Positions 43,911-53,254 of a DNA stretch of 64,000 nt are shown here, piece after piece; position 1 is the stretch's first letter; each line of letters begins with the position of its first letter. The notes below the pieces were generated by a model. It saw nothing but the letters and a program-made list of their open reading frames with translations, ran no database searches and was not told the DNA's origin. Source of the DNA: Acinetobacter haemolyticus (lineage in GTDB: Bacteria > Pseudomonadota > Gammaproteobacteria > Pseudomonadales > Moraxellaceae); NCBI RefSeq assembly GCF_900406815.1, contig NZ_OVCN01000019.1, positions 1 to 64,000 on the forward strand, read 5' to 3'. A program made the position numbers and the translations under genes.

Positions 43911-44819
43911 ATGAATGCGCTGTTATATGCTTTGGTTGTGGTGATTTGGGGAACCACTTGGATTGCAATTAGTTTGCAACAACAAAGTGGAATCTCAGCC
44001 AATGTCGCGGTATTTTGGCGGTTCTTTATTTCAGCGATTGTTCTTTTTCTTTTTATTGCCTTCACCAAGAAATTACAGAAACTTGCATTAAAAGATCATC
44101 TGTTTTGTGTATTGCAGGGCCTATGTGTTTTTGGCTTAAATTTCGTATGCTTTTACTATGCGGTGCAATATATTAGCAGTGGTTTGGAAGCGGTGATCTT
44201 TTCTATGGCCATGATTTTCAATGTAATCAATGCTAAATTCTTTTTTGATCAGGAGATTTCACCGCGCTTTTATCCAGCAGCTTTAATGGGACTTTTGGGT
44301 ATGCTGGCCTTATTTTGGCATGATGTGTTTGGTACGACATTGAACTATCAGACATTGATTGGGATAGGGTTATGCGTATTAGGTACTTATGGCTTCTCTC
44401 TAGGTAATATGATTAGTACTCGGCACCAAAAGCATGGATTAGATATTTTTAGTACCAATGCTTATGGCATGTTATATGGCGCAATCTTGATGGCATTGAT
44501 TTCAGGAGCTAAGCAAGACAATTTCTTTCCGAGTATGCAGTTCAGTGCGTTGAGCGCCTTATTGTATTTAGCGATCTTTGGTTCAGTAATTGGGTTTACT
44601 ACCTATTTCTATCTCATCGGACGGATTGGTGCAGCGAAGGCAGCCTATAGTACGTTATTATTTCCATTGGTGGCTCTAGTTGTGGCGACAATTTGGGAAG
44701 GCTATCAATGGCAGCTTAACGCTGTGATCGGCGTGGTTTTGATTCTTGGCGGAAATGCTATTTTCTTTATTAAAATGCCACGAATCCAAACAATATTTAC
44801 GTCTTCTAAGCAACTCTGA
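43911..44819 (+). CDS. EamA-family (DMT) membrane transporter
   Basis: 302 residues with ten hydrophobic helices in two EamA halves. The first half begins VVIWGTTWIAISLQQ, the family opening, and the second half carries FGSVIGFTTYFYLIGRIGAAKAAYSTLLFPLVAL. It is predicted to export a small metabolite across the inner membrane. The gene is divergent from the AraC regulator and followed after about 30 bases by a GTG-started methyltransferase on the same strand, so it probably forms a short operon. There is no obvious ribosome site. Confidence 0.85.
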   Translation: MNALLYALVVVIWGTTWIAISLQQQSGISANVAVFWRFFISAIVLFLFIAFTKKLQKLALKDHLFCVLQGLCVFGLNFVCFYYAVQYISSGLEAVIFSMAMIFNVINAKFFFDQEISPRFYPAALMGLLGMLALFWHDVFGTTLNYQTLIGIGLCVLGTYGFSLGNMISTRHQKHGLDIFSTNAYGMLYGAILMALISGAKQDNFFPSMQFSALSALLYLAIFGSVIGFTTYFYLIGRIGAAKAAYSTLLFPLVALVVATIWEGYQWQLNAVIGVVLILGGNAIFFIKMPRIQTIFTSSKQL

Positions 44820-44850
44820 ATGAGCTTGCCATATTTAAGGAAGAGAAAAA

Positions 44851-45456
44851 GTGCAAGCGCATTTGGCAAAGCAGATTATCGATATCTATAAGAAATATGG
44901 ACGTTCATGGACTGAACGTCGAGGAACCTATTTGTATGAAAAGGTTTGGTTAGATCGTTTTTTATCTTTAATTCCTATTCCATCCAAAATTCTAGATTTG
45001 GGGTGTGGCTCAGCCAAGCCAATTGCGGCATATTTGATTGAGCATGGCCATGAGGTAACAGGTGTGGATGCCTCGGATGTCATGATTGAAATGGCTCAGC
45101 AAAATTTTCCTGAACAATGCTGGATACAGCAAGATTTTCGTACTTTTCAATCAGATCAAAAGTTTCAAGGAATTCTGGCTTGGGACAGTTTTTTTCATTT
45201 GACCCATGATGATCAAAGAAAAATGTTTGCGTTATTTTCAGATCATGCTGTAGCGGGTGCCGGATTAATGTTTACCAGTGGACCTGCACATGGGGAGGCG
45301 ATTGGTGAGATGTTTGGTGAGCCTTTGTACCATGCCAGTTTAGCTGCTGACGAATATCGACTTTTATTAGATCAACACGGGTTTGAGGTGATAAAAATGA
45401 TAGCAGAAGATGCTGAATGTACAGGACATACGGTGTGGTTGGCACAAAAACGCTAA
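44851..45456 (+). CDS. Class I SAM-dependent methyltransferase
   Basis: 201 residues. It begins with GTG, supported by AAGGAAGAG seven bases before. The SAM-binding motif ILDLGCGSAKPIAAYLIEHGHEVTGVDAS lies near residue 46. QQDFRTFQSDQKFQGILAWDSFFHLTHDDQ follows as motifs II and III. The substrate is unknown; the family is wide. Its position behind an EamA exporter may mean the pair handles one metabolite, which is inference only. Confidence 0.8.
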   Translation: MQAHLAKQIIDIYKKYGRSWTERRGTYLYEKVWLDRFLSLIPIPSKILDLGCGSAKPIAAYLIEHGHEVTGVDASDVMIEMAQQNFPEQCWIQQDFRTFQSDQKFQGILAWDSFFHLTHDDQRKMFALFSDHAVAGAGLMFTSGPAHGEAIGEMFGEPLYHASLAADEYRLLLDQHGFEVIKMIAEDAECTGHTVWLAQKR

Positions 45457-45479
45457 CCCCTGTTTAAAGGATTAGCGTT
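45445..45479 (-). terminator. Terminator of ackA-pta
   Basis: AACGCTAA/TTAGCGTT arms with an inner AGG/CCT pairing, followed on the minus strand by a five-T run. It also overlaps the end of the converging methyltransferase gene. Confidence 0.65.
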
Positions 45480-45489
45480 GAATGATCTG

Positions 45490-47625
45490 TTAACTTCTTT
45501 GCGCTGCCTGTATCGCCGTTAAAGCAATGGTAAACACGATATCATCGACCAAAGCACCGCGAGACAAATCATTGACTGGTTTATTTAAACCTTGCAGCAT
45601 TGGGCCGACACTGACTACATTGGCAGCACGTTGTACTGCTTTATAAGTGGTATTACCCGTATTTAGATCAGGAAAAATAAATACATTGGCACGACCTGCA
45701 ACTTGCGAATCAGGTGCCTTTTGGCGCCCGACACTTTCCACTGAAGCCGCATCATATTGCAAAGGACCATCAATGAGGAGATCCGGTCGACGCTGCTGGG
45801 CGATCTGAGTTGCTTCAGCGACTTTTTCAACATCCGCACCTGTACCCGAAGTTCCCGTTGAATAGCTGATCATGGCGATACGTGGATCGAGACCAAATGC
45901 TTTTGCGGAATCAGCAGATTGAATGGCAATCTCTGCCAATTGTTCTGCATTCGGATCTGGATTAATTGCACAGTCACCATACACATAGACTTCATCTGGT
46001 AACAGCATAAAGAATACAGAAGAAACCAATGAATAATTAGGTGCAGTCTTAATCAACTGGAAGGCAGGACGTACTGTGTTGGCGGTCGTATGAATCGCAC
46101 CAGAAACTAAGCCGTCAACCTCATCTAAGGCTAACATCATCGTACCCAGTACGACGGTATCTTGAAGTTGCGCTTTGGCTTGCAATGCATCTAATTTACC
46201 TTTACGTAGCTCAACCATTGGATCGATGTAGCGGTCACGGATAGTGTCAGGATCAATGATCTTTAAATCACTCGGTAACTGAATGCCACGTGCCTTGGCA
46301 ACCTCAGCAACAGATTCTGGTTTTGCCAATAAAATACACTGTGCGATACCGCGATTCTGACAAATAACAGCGGCTTGTACGGTGCGAGGCTCGTCTCCTT
46401 CAGGGAGAACAATACATTTTTTCGCAGAAATAGATTTTTGGACTAATTCATAACGGAATGCAGAAGGGGACAGGCGTGGGTGAAAGTTGTCTTGAGTGTG
46501 TTGATCGAGCCACTGATTATCAATATGGCTGGATACGAAACGTGTGACTTGTTCAGCGCGCTCAGTATCATCGATTGGAATTTCATTCCCAAAACGGCTC
46601 AGTTTCTTTAATGCTTCTAAAGTTGTGAGAGGTGTGTGTAAGATGGGTAAACCCTGTTTGATGGCACTTTGACAAAACTCAAGCACATTTGACGGTGGGG
46701 GTGATGGTTCCGTAAGGACGAGACCTGCCAATGGCGTCCCATTACTGCTGACTAGACTTGCCGCCAGTAAGATATCTGCACGCTGAGATGCTCCGATAAT
46801 TAGTTCACCGGGTACAAATTTGTGTAGTTCAGACTCAATGTTGGAAGCAATCAAACTGGTATGCAATATACGTCGATGTTTGGCTTCACCTTGATGTAAC
46901 CACGTTCCATTAACAATCTGGGCAATATCTAGACTTCGAGGAACGCTCAAAATATTACTAAAAGGCACTAAGCCAATAATAGGTAGAGCCTCAGTTCCGA
47001 TATGGCGGTTATAGCGTTGCAGTTCTACAGCATAATTGTCTATCTTCTCACCTAAGCGTAAATTTGGATCGAGTGTGACAGGAATTTGTGCCGTATCTTC
47101 AGGCAACCCTTTGGTTCGCATAAATAAAATGCCAGTCGTACGTGCTGAGGCTGCACCACCAAACTGTCGAAGATGTGCATCTATTCGTTCAGCTGTTTTA
47201 CGTGGATCGGACAGGTCTGCGGTACTGACCAAAACCACTTGAGCATCTAAAGCTTGTGCTAAGGCTGCATTGATTTCACTGACAAAATGGTCTTGGCCAT
47301 TTGGAACGAGCCCTTCCACAATGATCACATCATGATGCGCCGCGATTTGGCGATGTAAAGCCACCGCTTCTTCAAGCAATTCATCTGTTTCACCGAGTGC
47401 AATCAATTGTGTTAATCGATCATAAGGCATGGGTTCTACAGCATGATGCTGAAATAAATGGTGGTATAAGGTTGTGGTGCGATCAACAGTTGCTTCAGCA
47501 ATTTGAGAGAATGGTTTTAGAAACCCTGCATTAATGCCTTTACAATCCAGCGCATAAATCATACCAAGACAGGCTGAGGTTAAACCTACACCTTCACCAG
47601 TCGGAATAAGTAAAATTGTATTCAT
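45490..47625 (-). CDS. pta: Phosphate acetyltransferase (long form)
   Basis: 711 residues. It interconverts acetyl-CoA and acetyl phosphate. The domain order is an N-terminal P-loop-like domain (TGEGVGLTSACLGMIYALD near residue 9), a DRTGG-type middle domain (about 215-330) and the C-terminal catalytic domain from about 390. The last contains CIVLPEGDEPRTVQAA, MLALDEVDGLVSGAIHTTANTVRPA and ISYSTGTSGTGADVEKV. This matches E. coli-type long Pta. It follows ackA on the same strand with 26 bases between them. Confidence 0.96.
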   Translation of the reverse strand: MNTILLIPTGEGVGLTSACLGMIYALDCKGINAGFLKPFSQIAEATVDRTTTLYHHLFQHHAVEPMPYDRLTQLIALGETDELLEEAVALHRQIAAHHDVIIVEGLVPNGQDHFVSEINAALAQALDAQVVLVSTADLSDPRKTAERIDAHLRQFGGAASARTTGILFMRTKGLPEDTAQIPVTLDPNLRLGEKIDNYAVELQRYNRHIGTEALPIIGLVPFSNILSVPRSLDIAQIVNGTWLHQGEAKHRRILHTSLIASNIESELHKFVPGELIIGASQRADILLAASLVSSNGTPLAGLVLTEPSPPPSNVLEFCQSAIKQGLPILHTPLTTLEALKKLSRFGNEIPIDDTERAEQVTRFVSSHIDNQWLDQHTQDNFHPRLSPSAFRYELVQKSISAKKCIVLPEGDEPRTVQAAVICQNRGIAQCILLAKPESVAEVAKARGIQLPSDLKIIDPDTIRDRYIDPMVELRKGKLDALQAKAQLQDTVVLGTMMLALDEVDGLVSGAIHTTANTVRPAFQLIKTAPNYSLVSSVFFMLLPDEVYVYGDCAINPDPNAEQLAEIAIQSADSAKAFGLDPRIAMISYSTGTSGTGADVEKVAEATQIAQQRRPDLLIDGPLQYDAASVESVGRQKAPDSQVAGRANVFIFPDLNTGNTTYKAVQRAANVVSVGPMLQGLNKPVNDLSRGALVDDIVFTIALTAIQAAQRS

Positions 47626-47651
47626 AATGACCTTAAAATTCGATTTATTGG

Positions 47652-48827
47652 TTAATTAAGTTGTCCAAGTACTTGGCGTGTTTCTTTAGCAATCCGTCCC
47701 TCTTCATCGGTCGGGATGACCCAGATCTGTGGACCTGTGTCTTGATCAATACGACCCTCAGTACCACGTGCTAAGCTATTATTTTTTTCTACACTAAATT
47801 GCAAACCAAAGTGAGGTAAATAGGCTACGGTTTTCTCACGAATATTGGCAGCATTCTCACCGATGCCGCCAGTAAAAATTAAACCATCTAAACGTGGAAG
47901 CCCACAACTTAAAGCTGCTAAAGATTTAGCGAGGCGATAGCAGAAAACTTCGATTGCGAGTGTCGCTCCCTCATGCCCACTTTCTGAAGCTTCAACTAAG
48001 GTTCGCATATCATTAGAAAGACCAGATAAACCCAGTAAACCACTTTCTTTATTCAGCATGTTGTCGATTTTTTGAATATCCCATCCTAGATTATTGGATA
48101 GGAATAGAGGGAGGCTTGGATCAACATCACCACTTCGGGTGCCCATAACGACACCTTCTAGCGGTGTCATTCCCATAGAGGTGTCAATACTTTCACCATT
48201 CCAGATCGCACAGGTTGAGCTGCCGTTACCGAGATGTGCGCTGAGCCATCCACCTTGATTTTTTTGACCGGCTAACTCACTTGCTCGCTCTGAAACATAG
48301 GCATGGCTAGTGCCATGAAAGCCATAACGGCGAACTTGGTAATCTGAGTATAAAAATTGTGGTAGTGCATAACGGTAAGCACGTTCAGGCATAGTTTGAT
48401 GAAAAGCAGTATCAAAGACAGCAACTTGAGGTAAATGTGGAAATAACGCTAAGGTCGCTTCAATGCCGATCACATTGGCTGGATTGTGTAACGGCGCTAG
48501 AGGAACCGCCTCACGAATGCGGTCAATGGTGTCTTGGGTCAAACGTTCAGCGTGTGTCATGGTACCGCCATGTACCACTCGATGTCCGATTGCTTGAGGA
48601 TTGTAATTTGCTAGTCGAGCTAAGAGTGTTTCGAGCGCTTTGGCGTGATCTGCGTAAGGGATGGATAGTTCAAGCGGTTCACCACCGATGGTAATGCCTT
48701 TAATTCGCGCATCGGCGGCCCCTAAATTTTCTGCCAAACCATAAATACGATCTTCACGACGTTCTGAGATCAGGGCGTATTTGATTGATGAAGAACCACA
48801 ATTAATTACTAATACAGATATAGCCAC
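47652..48827 (-). CDS. ackA: Acetate kinase
   Basis: 391 residues from a GTG start preceded by TTAGGTG, which places the family opening [17 protein letters not shown] at the N terminus; an upstream TTG adds nothing. It transfers phosphate between ATP and acetate. Other marks are GHRVVHGG near 85, [21 protein letters not shown] near 147, [15 protein letters not shown] near 175 and [15 protein letters not shown] near 325. It is the first gene of ackA-pta, which converts acetyl-CoA to acetate through acetyl phosphate. Confidence 0.97.
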   Translation of the reverse strand: MAISVLVINCGSSSIKYALISERREDRIYGLAENLGAADARIKGITIGGEPLELSIPYADHAKALETLLARLANYNPQAIGHRVVHGGTMTHAERLTQDTIDRIREAVPLAPLHNPANVIGIEATLALFPHLPQVAVFDTAFHQTMPERAYRYALPQFLYSDYQVRRYGFHGTSHAYVSERASELAGQKNQGGWLSAHLGNGSSTCAIWNGESIDTSMGMTPLEGVVMGTRSGDVDPSLPLFLSNNLGWDIQKIDNMLNKESGLLGLSGLSNDMRTLVEASESGHEGATLAIEVFCYRLAKSLAALSCGLPRLDGLIFTGGIGENAANIREKTVAYLPHFGLQFSVEKNNSLARGTEGRIDQDTGPQIWVIPTDEEGRIAKETRQVLGQLN

Positions 48828-49062
48828 GTTTGAACACCTAACCAATTTTAAATTTTATGATAAGCATTTTGAGTTTACGTTTATCTATGAACGGTAAAAT
48901 CAAGCGCAATGTTTTAACATGAGGTGTTGCATGGATAAAATAGACTTTAGCCTATACAACTTTTTTATAAATCAACGGAATTAATATTTTTCAGTATAAG
49001 TTGTAAATAAGAAATACTTTTGATTAATCTGTTGGTTTTCACCATATTTTTGTATGAAAATA

Positions 49063-49106
49063 TATAAAAACACGATAAAGATCAAATGAGTGAACTTTAT
49101 CGTGTC
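49063..49106 (-). terminator. Terminator of proA
   Basis: ACACGATAAAG/CTTTATCGTGT arms around about 14 bases, followed on the minus strand by TTTTTATATA. Confidence 0.75.
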
Positions 49107-49130
49107 GAGTGTTAACTGGATGAGTTTTAA

Positions 49131-50396
49131 TTATTGGCGGATTTGACCATCACCAAAGACGATCCATTTTTGAGAGGTTAATCCCTCAAGACCAACTGGG
49201 CCGCGAGCATGAATTTTATCAGTAGAGATACCGATCTCAGCACCCAATCCATATTCAAAGCCATCTGCAAAACGAGTGGATGCATTGATCATTACAGAGC
49301 TTGAGTCAACACGCGCTAAGAATTCACGCGCTAAGCTAAAGTTTTCAGTAATGATGGCATCTGTATGATGCGAACCATATTTATTGATATGTTCGATTGC
49401 TTCATCCATGCCTGTAACTACTTTTACCGCAAGGATCGGCCCTAGATATTCAGTATACCAATCTTCTTCTGTGGCGGTTTTCACTGCCACACCTAAGATA
49501 CGTTGTGTCTCTGGGCAACCACGCAATTCAACCTGTTTCTCGGCATATAATTCGGCAATGTGCGGTAGAAACTCATCTGCAATTGCTTCATCAACCAATA
49601 AAGTTTCCATTGCATTACACACCCCATAGCGATGGGTTTTTGCATTTAATGCAATTGGAAGTGCTTTTTGCAGATCTGCTTGAGCTTCAACAAACACATG
49701 ACAGTTACCGTCTAGATGCTTAATGACAGGAATACGTGCTTCTTGGCTGATGCGTTCGATCAGGCTCTTTCCACCACGCGGTACAATCACATCAACATAT
49801 TCGGTCATGGTAATCAGATGACCTACCGCTGAACGATCTGGCGTATCAATCACTTGAACAGCATGTTCTGGGAGACCTGAAACTTGCAATCCATGTTGAA
49901 TTGCGGTTGCAATGGCTTTATTTGATTCAATTGCTTCTGAACCACCACGTAAAATAATGGCATTACCTGACTTTAACGCCAAAGAAGCTGCTTCTAATGT
50001 AACATTCGGTCTAGATTCGTAAATCATACCAATCACGCCCAATGGAACACGCATTTTACCCAATTGAATACCTGAAGGACGGTAAGCAAGATCGGTAATT
50101 TCTCCAATAGGATCAATGAGGGCTATAACATCTTTTAAACCTTGAAGCATTCCTTTAAAGCGTGCGGGCGTAAGTTCTAAACGATCTAGCAAAGCAGTAT
50201 CTAATTGTTTTTGACGACCATTTTGCATATCAACTTGATTGGCCGCTAAAATTTGTGTTTGGTTATTTTCCAACGCCGTATAAATCGCAGACAAAGCGTG
50301 ATTTTTAAGATGAGTTGATGCACTCATCAAAACACGAGAAGCTTGACGTGCTTGAATACCCACTTGTTGCATATAGTTTTCGATAGAATCTTGCAT
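49131..50396 (-). CDS. proA: Gamma-glutamyl phosphate reductase
   Basis: 421 residues. It reduces gamma-glutamyl phosphate to glutamate semialdehyde with NADPH in proline synthesis. [29 protein letters not shown] near 125, the catalytic Cys in [11 protein letters not shown] near 256 and the end motif [14 protein letters not shown] near 398 are all intact. The usual partner proB is not beside it. The gene stands alone, divergent from the hydrolase-PilZ gene. Confidence 0.97.
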   Translation of the reverse strand: MQDSIENYMQQVGIQARQASRVLMSASTHLKNHALSAIYTALENNQTQILAANQVDMQNGRQKQLDTALLDRLELTPARFKGMLQGLKDVIALIDPIGEITDLAYRPSGIQLGKMRVPLGVIGMIYESRPNVTLEAASLALKSGNAIILRGGSEAIESNKAIATAIQHGLQVSGLPEHAVQVIDTPDRSAVGHLITMTEYVDVIVPRGGKSLIERISQEARIPVIKHLDGNCHVFVEAQADLQKALPIALNAKTHRYGVCNAMETLLVDEAIADEFLPHIAELYAEKQVELRGCPETQRILGVAVKTATEEDWYTEYLGPILAVKVVTGMDEAIEHINKYGSHHTDAIITENFSLAREFLARVDSSSVMINASTRFADGFEYGLGAEIGISTDKIHARGPVGLEGLTSQKWIVFGDGQIRQ

Positions 50397-50750
50397 AGCA
50401 TTTTAAGGATTGCCTGTACTAATAAAGATAGTAACAGTCAAATGCAGAACAATGAATAGGCGGAACTCACAATTCAAAAAAATTAAAAATGTTAATTGAC
50501 GCAAATTTTTTTATTTTAGTGCGATAGGGGTATTGAATATAAAGTGGAGATTACATATTTTGCAAAAGATTATTGGATTAAACAAGATAAGTGGTAAAGG
50601 AAATGATTGCGTATAAAACGTGCATTTGTATAGAATGAAAATGTATAGGATAAATGTAATACAAATTTTATAAATTTGTTAACTTGCAAGTATAAATCGC
50701 TGACAATGAGGTTCTTGCATCAAAAAAATAATCAAGGATGGAGGAAGGAC
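50397..50750. promoter_or_regulatory. Region between proA and the hydrolase gene with a candidate promoter
   Basis: 354 AT-rich bases. On the plus strand TTGCGT at 50607-50612, a 16-base spacer and TATAGA at 50629-50634 look like a promoter for the downstream gene, with a leader of about 110 bases. I see no other structure. Confidence 0.35.
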
Positions 50751-52061
50751 ATGAATTCCATTATCCAAATGGACTCGGATTTAAATCATACCTACACAGG
50801 GTTTGGTTTTTTCGACATCTACAATAAAAACAGTTTTAAGCAACCAGCGCGCACTACATGGATTGATGGTTGGAAAATTGAATATATGGCGATTGCAGAT
50901 CCTAAAACGATCCATAACACGCCGATTGTAATTGTCGGGGGCGCATTTCAAAACTTTAACTCTTATAAATATTGTGTTGAGCAACTTTTTGAGAGTGGTC
51001 CTGTTATTTTAATAGATTTACCATCCATGGGCGCAAATCAACAAATTCGCAATGTTGATACGGGTGAATCTGCTGGTATTTTAGAATTGCCAGACTTATC
51101 AAAAATGCTTGGTCAATGGCTCGATATTGTAGGAATCGATAAAGTTTCCATGATGGGAATGTCTTTGGGATCGGTTGTTGCTTCTTCGTTTGCCCATCAA
51201 CGTCCAGAACTTATTGATCGTATGGTGTTGATGGGGGTAATGCAAAAGACGCGTAAAAGCTGGCGTATGTTGCTTGAAGAGTCATTGCATCTCATGCGTG
51301 AAGATCGCATGGAAGAATTTGGACAGGCTGTTATTTTGTATTTGGTTAACCATGCCAAACTAGATAAAACACGTATGTCACCGACTGCTAAGCGTCTATT
51401 TTTTAGACAGATGGCGGAATTTAGTGCAACAGAGCGTGAACGTTATGAGATCAATTGCAATCGTTTGTTACGCCTAAGCGATGTACCTGTGCCGCAATGT
51501 AAAACATTGGTTGCAGCAGGGCAGTACGATAGTTTTACTTTACCTCATGAAAATGCGGACTTTGCACTTCAATGTCAGGACATGCAGTTTGCTTTGATTG
51601 CCAATGCAGATCATGTACCACAATTACAACGCCGTAAAGAAACGATGAATTTATTCACTTCATTCTTGAAAGGTGAATCTATCGACAATCTTGATGGCAT
51701 TATTACCATGACACGTGAGGAAATGAAACAGATCGAACGTCGTGGTGAAGAACGTATTCCGGTCTTGCAACCAGAAACTAAACTAACACATCGTCATTTA
51801 GACAATGAAGTTTCAGTTAAAGTTGTTGATATCACTTTTTTTGGTGTGTATTTAAAACTGGATGACTTAGAACAACTTGATTTTGTTAGCCAACATCCAC
51901 GTGATTTAGCCTTACATTTAGCTGATGAAGAAGGCGAGTTCAAAATTGAATGCTTAACTTTCGAAGCAACAGCGCAGGGTTTACGTATTTTATTTAAACA
52001 TGGCAGTTTTGACATTGCTGAACGTTTAACACGTTTTATTGAACGTCAAAAACAGTTGTAA
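50751..52061 (+). CDS. Alpha/beta hydrolase fused to a PilZ-like domain
   Basis: 436 residues from the ATG after GGAAGGAC; the frame is open 25 codons upstream without a ribosome site. The first 310 residues are an alpha/beta hydrolase: nucleophile elbow GMSLGS near 137, Asp of GQYDSF near 261, His of NADHVP near 287. From about 325 comes a PilZ-like c-di-GMP domain, with ERRGEERIPV (the RxxxR-type switch) followed by DITFFG near 359, a degenerate D/NxSxxG motif in which Ser is Thr. The substrate is unknown. If the PilZ site is real, hydrolase activity would respond to c-di-GMP; that is inference. No signal peptide is seen. Confidence 0.75.
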   Translation: MNSIIQMDSDLNHTYTGFGFFDIYNKNSFKQPARTTWIDGWKIEYMAIADPKTIHNTPIVIVGGAFQNFNSYKYCVEQLFESGPVILIDLPSMGANQQIRNVDTGESAGILELPDLSKMLGQWLDIVGIDKVSMMGMSLGSVVASSFAHQRPELIDRMVLMGVMQKTRKSWRMLLEESLHLMREDRMEEFGQAVILYLVNHAKLDKTRMSPTAKRLFFRQMAEFSATERERYEINCNRLLRLSDVPVPQCKTLVAAGQYDSFTLPHENADFALQCQDMQFALIANADHVPQLQRRKETMNLFTSFLKGESIDNLDGIITMTREEMKQIERRGEERIPVLQPETKLTHRHLDNEVSVKVVDITFFGVYLKLDDLEQLDFVSQHPRDLALHLADEEGEFKIECLTFEATAQGLRILFKHGSFDIAERLTRFIERQKQL

Positions 52062-52080
52062 TTTCAGTTTATTTGTAAAT

Positions 52081-52121
52081 AAAAAAAGAGAAGTTGATCA
52101 TGATGATCACTTCTCTTTTTT
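52081..52121. terminator. Bidirectional terminator between converging genes
   Basis: Long stem AAAAAGAGAAGT..ACTTCTCTTTTT with an inner TGATCA/TGATCA pairing. It serves both the hydrolase-PilZ gene and the methyltransferase. Confidence 0.85.
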
Positions 52122-52122
52122 A

Positions 52123-52968
52123 TTAACCGTTAGTACTGGCTTGAATGGTCCAAACAAGATCACCTAAATGCTGCTGTTTATTTTCCAGCGTTTTTTGCTC
52201 GAAGAATTGTTTAGGTTGTAAGACAGTAATGCGCTTAAAACCAGCTTCATGGAAAAACTGCTCAACTTCTGCTGGCGTTTGAAAATGAAAGCTAAATGAG
52301 CTGCGAGACATCCATTTGAGTAAACGACTGCTATTCCAGATAATCGTTGCAAGTTTGTTTTGAGTTGGTTCAGGATAAAGATCTGTAAGATAATGAAGTT
52401 CGATAAAATCTTTACCATAAGTCGCAATGGATTTGATCAATTGGTGTAATAAAGGCTTATCAAAATAATTAATTAAACCTTCGCTAATAATTACCAGAGG
52501 GCGTTTAGGATCGAATACCGCAAAGGCAGTTGCAAATGCCTCCGTAAATAAATCTACCGATAACACCATTTCGACATTTGCTTCGATCTGTTGTAATGCC
52601 GCTTGTTTGGTCGCTGCCATATCGGGTAAATCGAGTTCACGATAAACAATATCTGGATAGTGTTGTCTAAACCACCAGCCACGGGGAGATAAGCCACAAG
52701 CAATTTCAAGCACTTGTAGATCTGGATGTTGATGAATAAGTTTTTCTAAGTGGTTATCCAGCATAGTGTGACGTTGCTTAAGCGTGGTGCGCATGCTACC
52801 ACCCACATATTTTTCCGCCCAGCTTTCGATGGGATGGACTAAGGCGGCGAGTGTTTTGCCTTTTTTTGTTGCCAGCGCCGGATGTGAGATCCCCATTTGA
52901 TACCAGATATAGCCAGTATAGTGTGCAGTAAATGAAATATGGCGGTGTTTTGAAAGTTGTTGTGTCAT
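52123..52968 (-). CDS. LCMT-like SAM-dependent methyltransferase
   Basis: 281 residues. The SAM motif has the form LQVLEIACGLSPRGWWF near residue 92, typical of the leucine carboxyl methyltransferase (LCMT/PPM) superfamily. IVYRELDLPDMAATKQ follows, and PLVIISEGLINYFDKPLLHQL near 167 matches the ExLxxY-type motif of that group. Bacterial members methylate small molecules such as polyketides, and many have no known substrate. It stands alone on the minus strand with the structured element at 53070 upstream. Confidence 0.75.
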   Translation of the reverse strand: MTQQLSKHRHISFTAHYTGYIWYQMGISHPALATKKGKTLAALVHPIESWAEKYVGGSMRTTLKQRHTMLDNHLEKLIHQHPDLQVLEIACGLSPRGWWFRQHYPDIVYRELDLPDMAATKQAALQQIEANVEMVLSVDLFTEAFATAFAVFDPKRPLVIISEGLINYFDKPLLHQLIKSIATYGKDFIELHYLTDLYPEPTQNKLATIIWNSSRLLKWMSRSSFSFHFQTPAEVEQFFHEAGFKRITVLQPKQFFEQKTLENKQQHLGDLVWTIQASTNG

Positions 52969-53069
52969 CTGTCCTAGACTCTATTTTTTCCTAATTTAGA
53001 TATAAAATTCATCTCTTTAAAATACAGAGTGCTTTGACTATATCTTGATTTAGGCTTGTTATTTACTAT

Positions 53070-53235
53070 CGTGGGGCGGCATGGATGCCGCCGTTGGGCT
53101 GGGGTTACAAGGATGTACCCTCAGCCTAACAAAGGATTTTTGCTTACTTTTCATCCCCGAAAAGTAAGTCGAGCCGAAGGCCAAATCCTTTAATCAGATG
53201 AGCACTCGGCAAGATTCCATCGTGTGAATAGAACA
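53070..53235. repeat. Structured intergenic element with nested inverted repeats
   Basis: A GC-rich 165-base island between two minus-strand genes. It has a hairpin GGCGGCAT-GG-ATGCCGCC at 53075-53092, a second hairpin GGCTGGGGTTACA / TGTACCCTCAGCC at 53097-53126, and arms CTTACTTTTC / GAAAAAGTAAG at 53143-53169. An outer pair, AAAGGATTT at 53131 and AAATCCTTT at 53184, encloses the third. The TTACTTTT/AAAGTAA core recalls dispersed intergenic repeats I know from other gammaproteobacteria. Only one copy occurs in this window, so its repetitive nature is inferred. Confidence 0.55.
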
Positions 53236-53254
53236 ATTAAAAATCTAATCAAAG

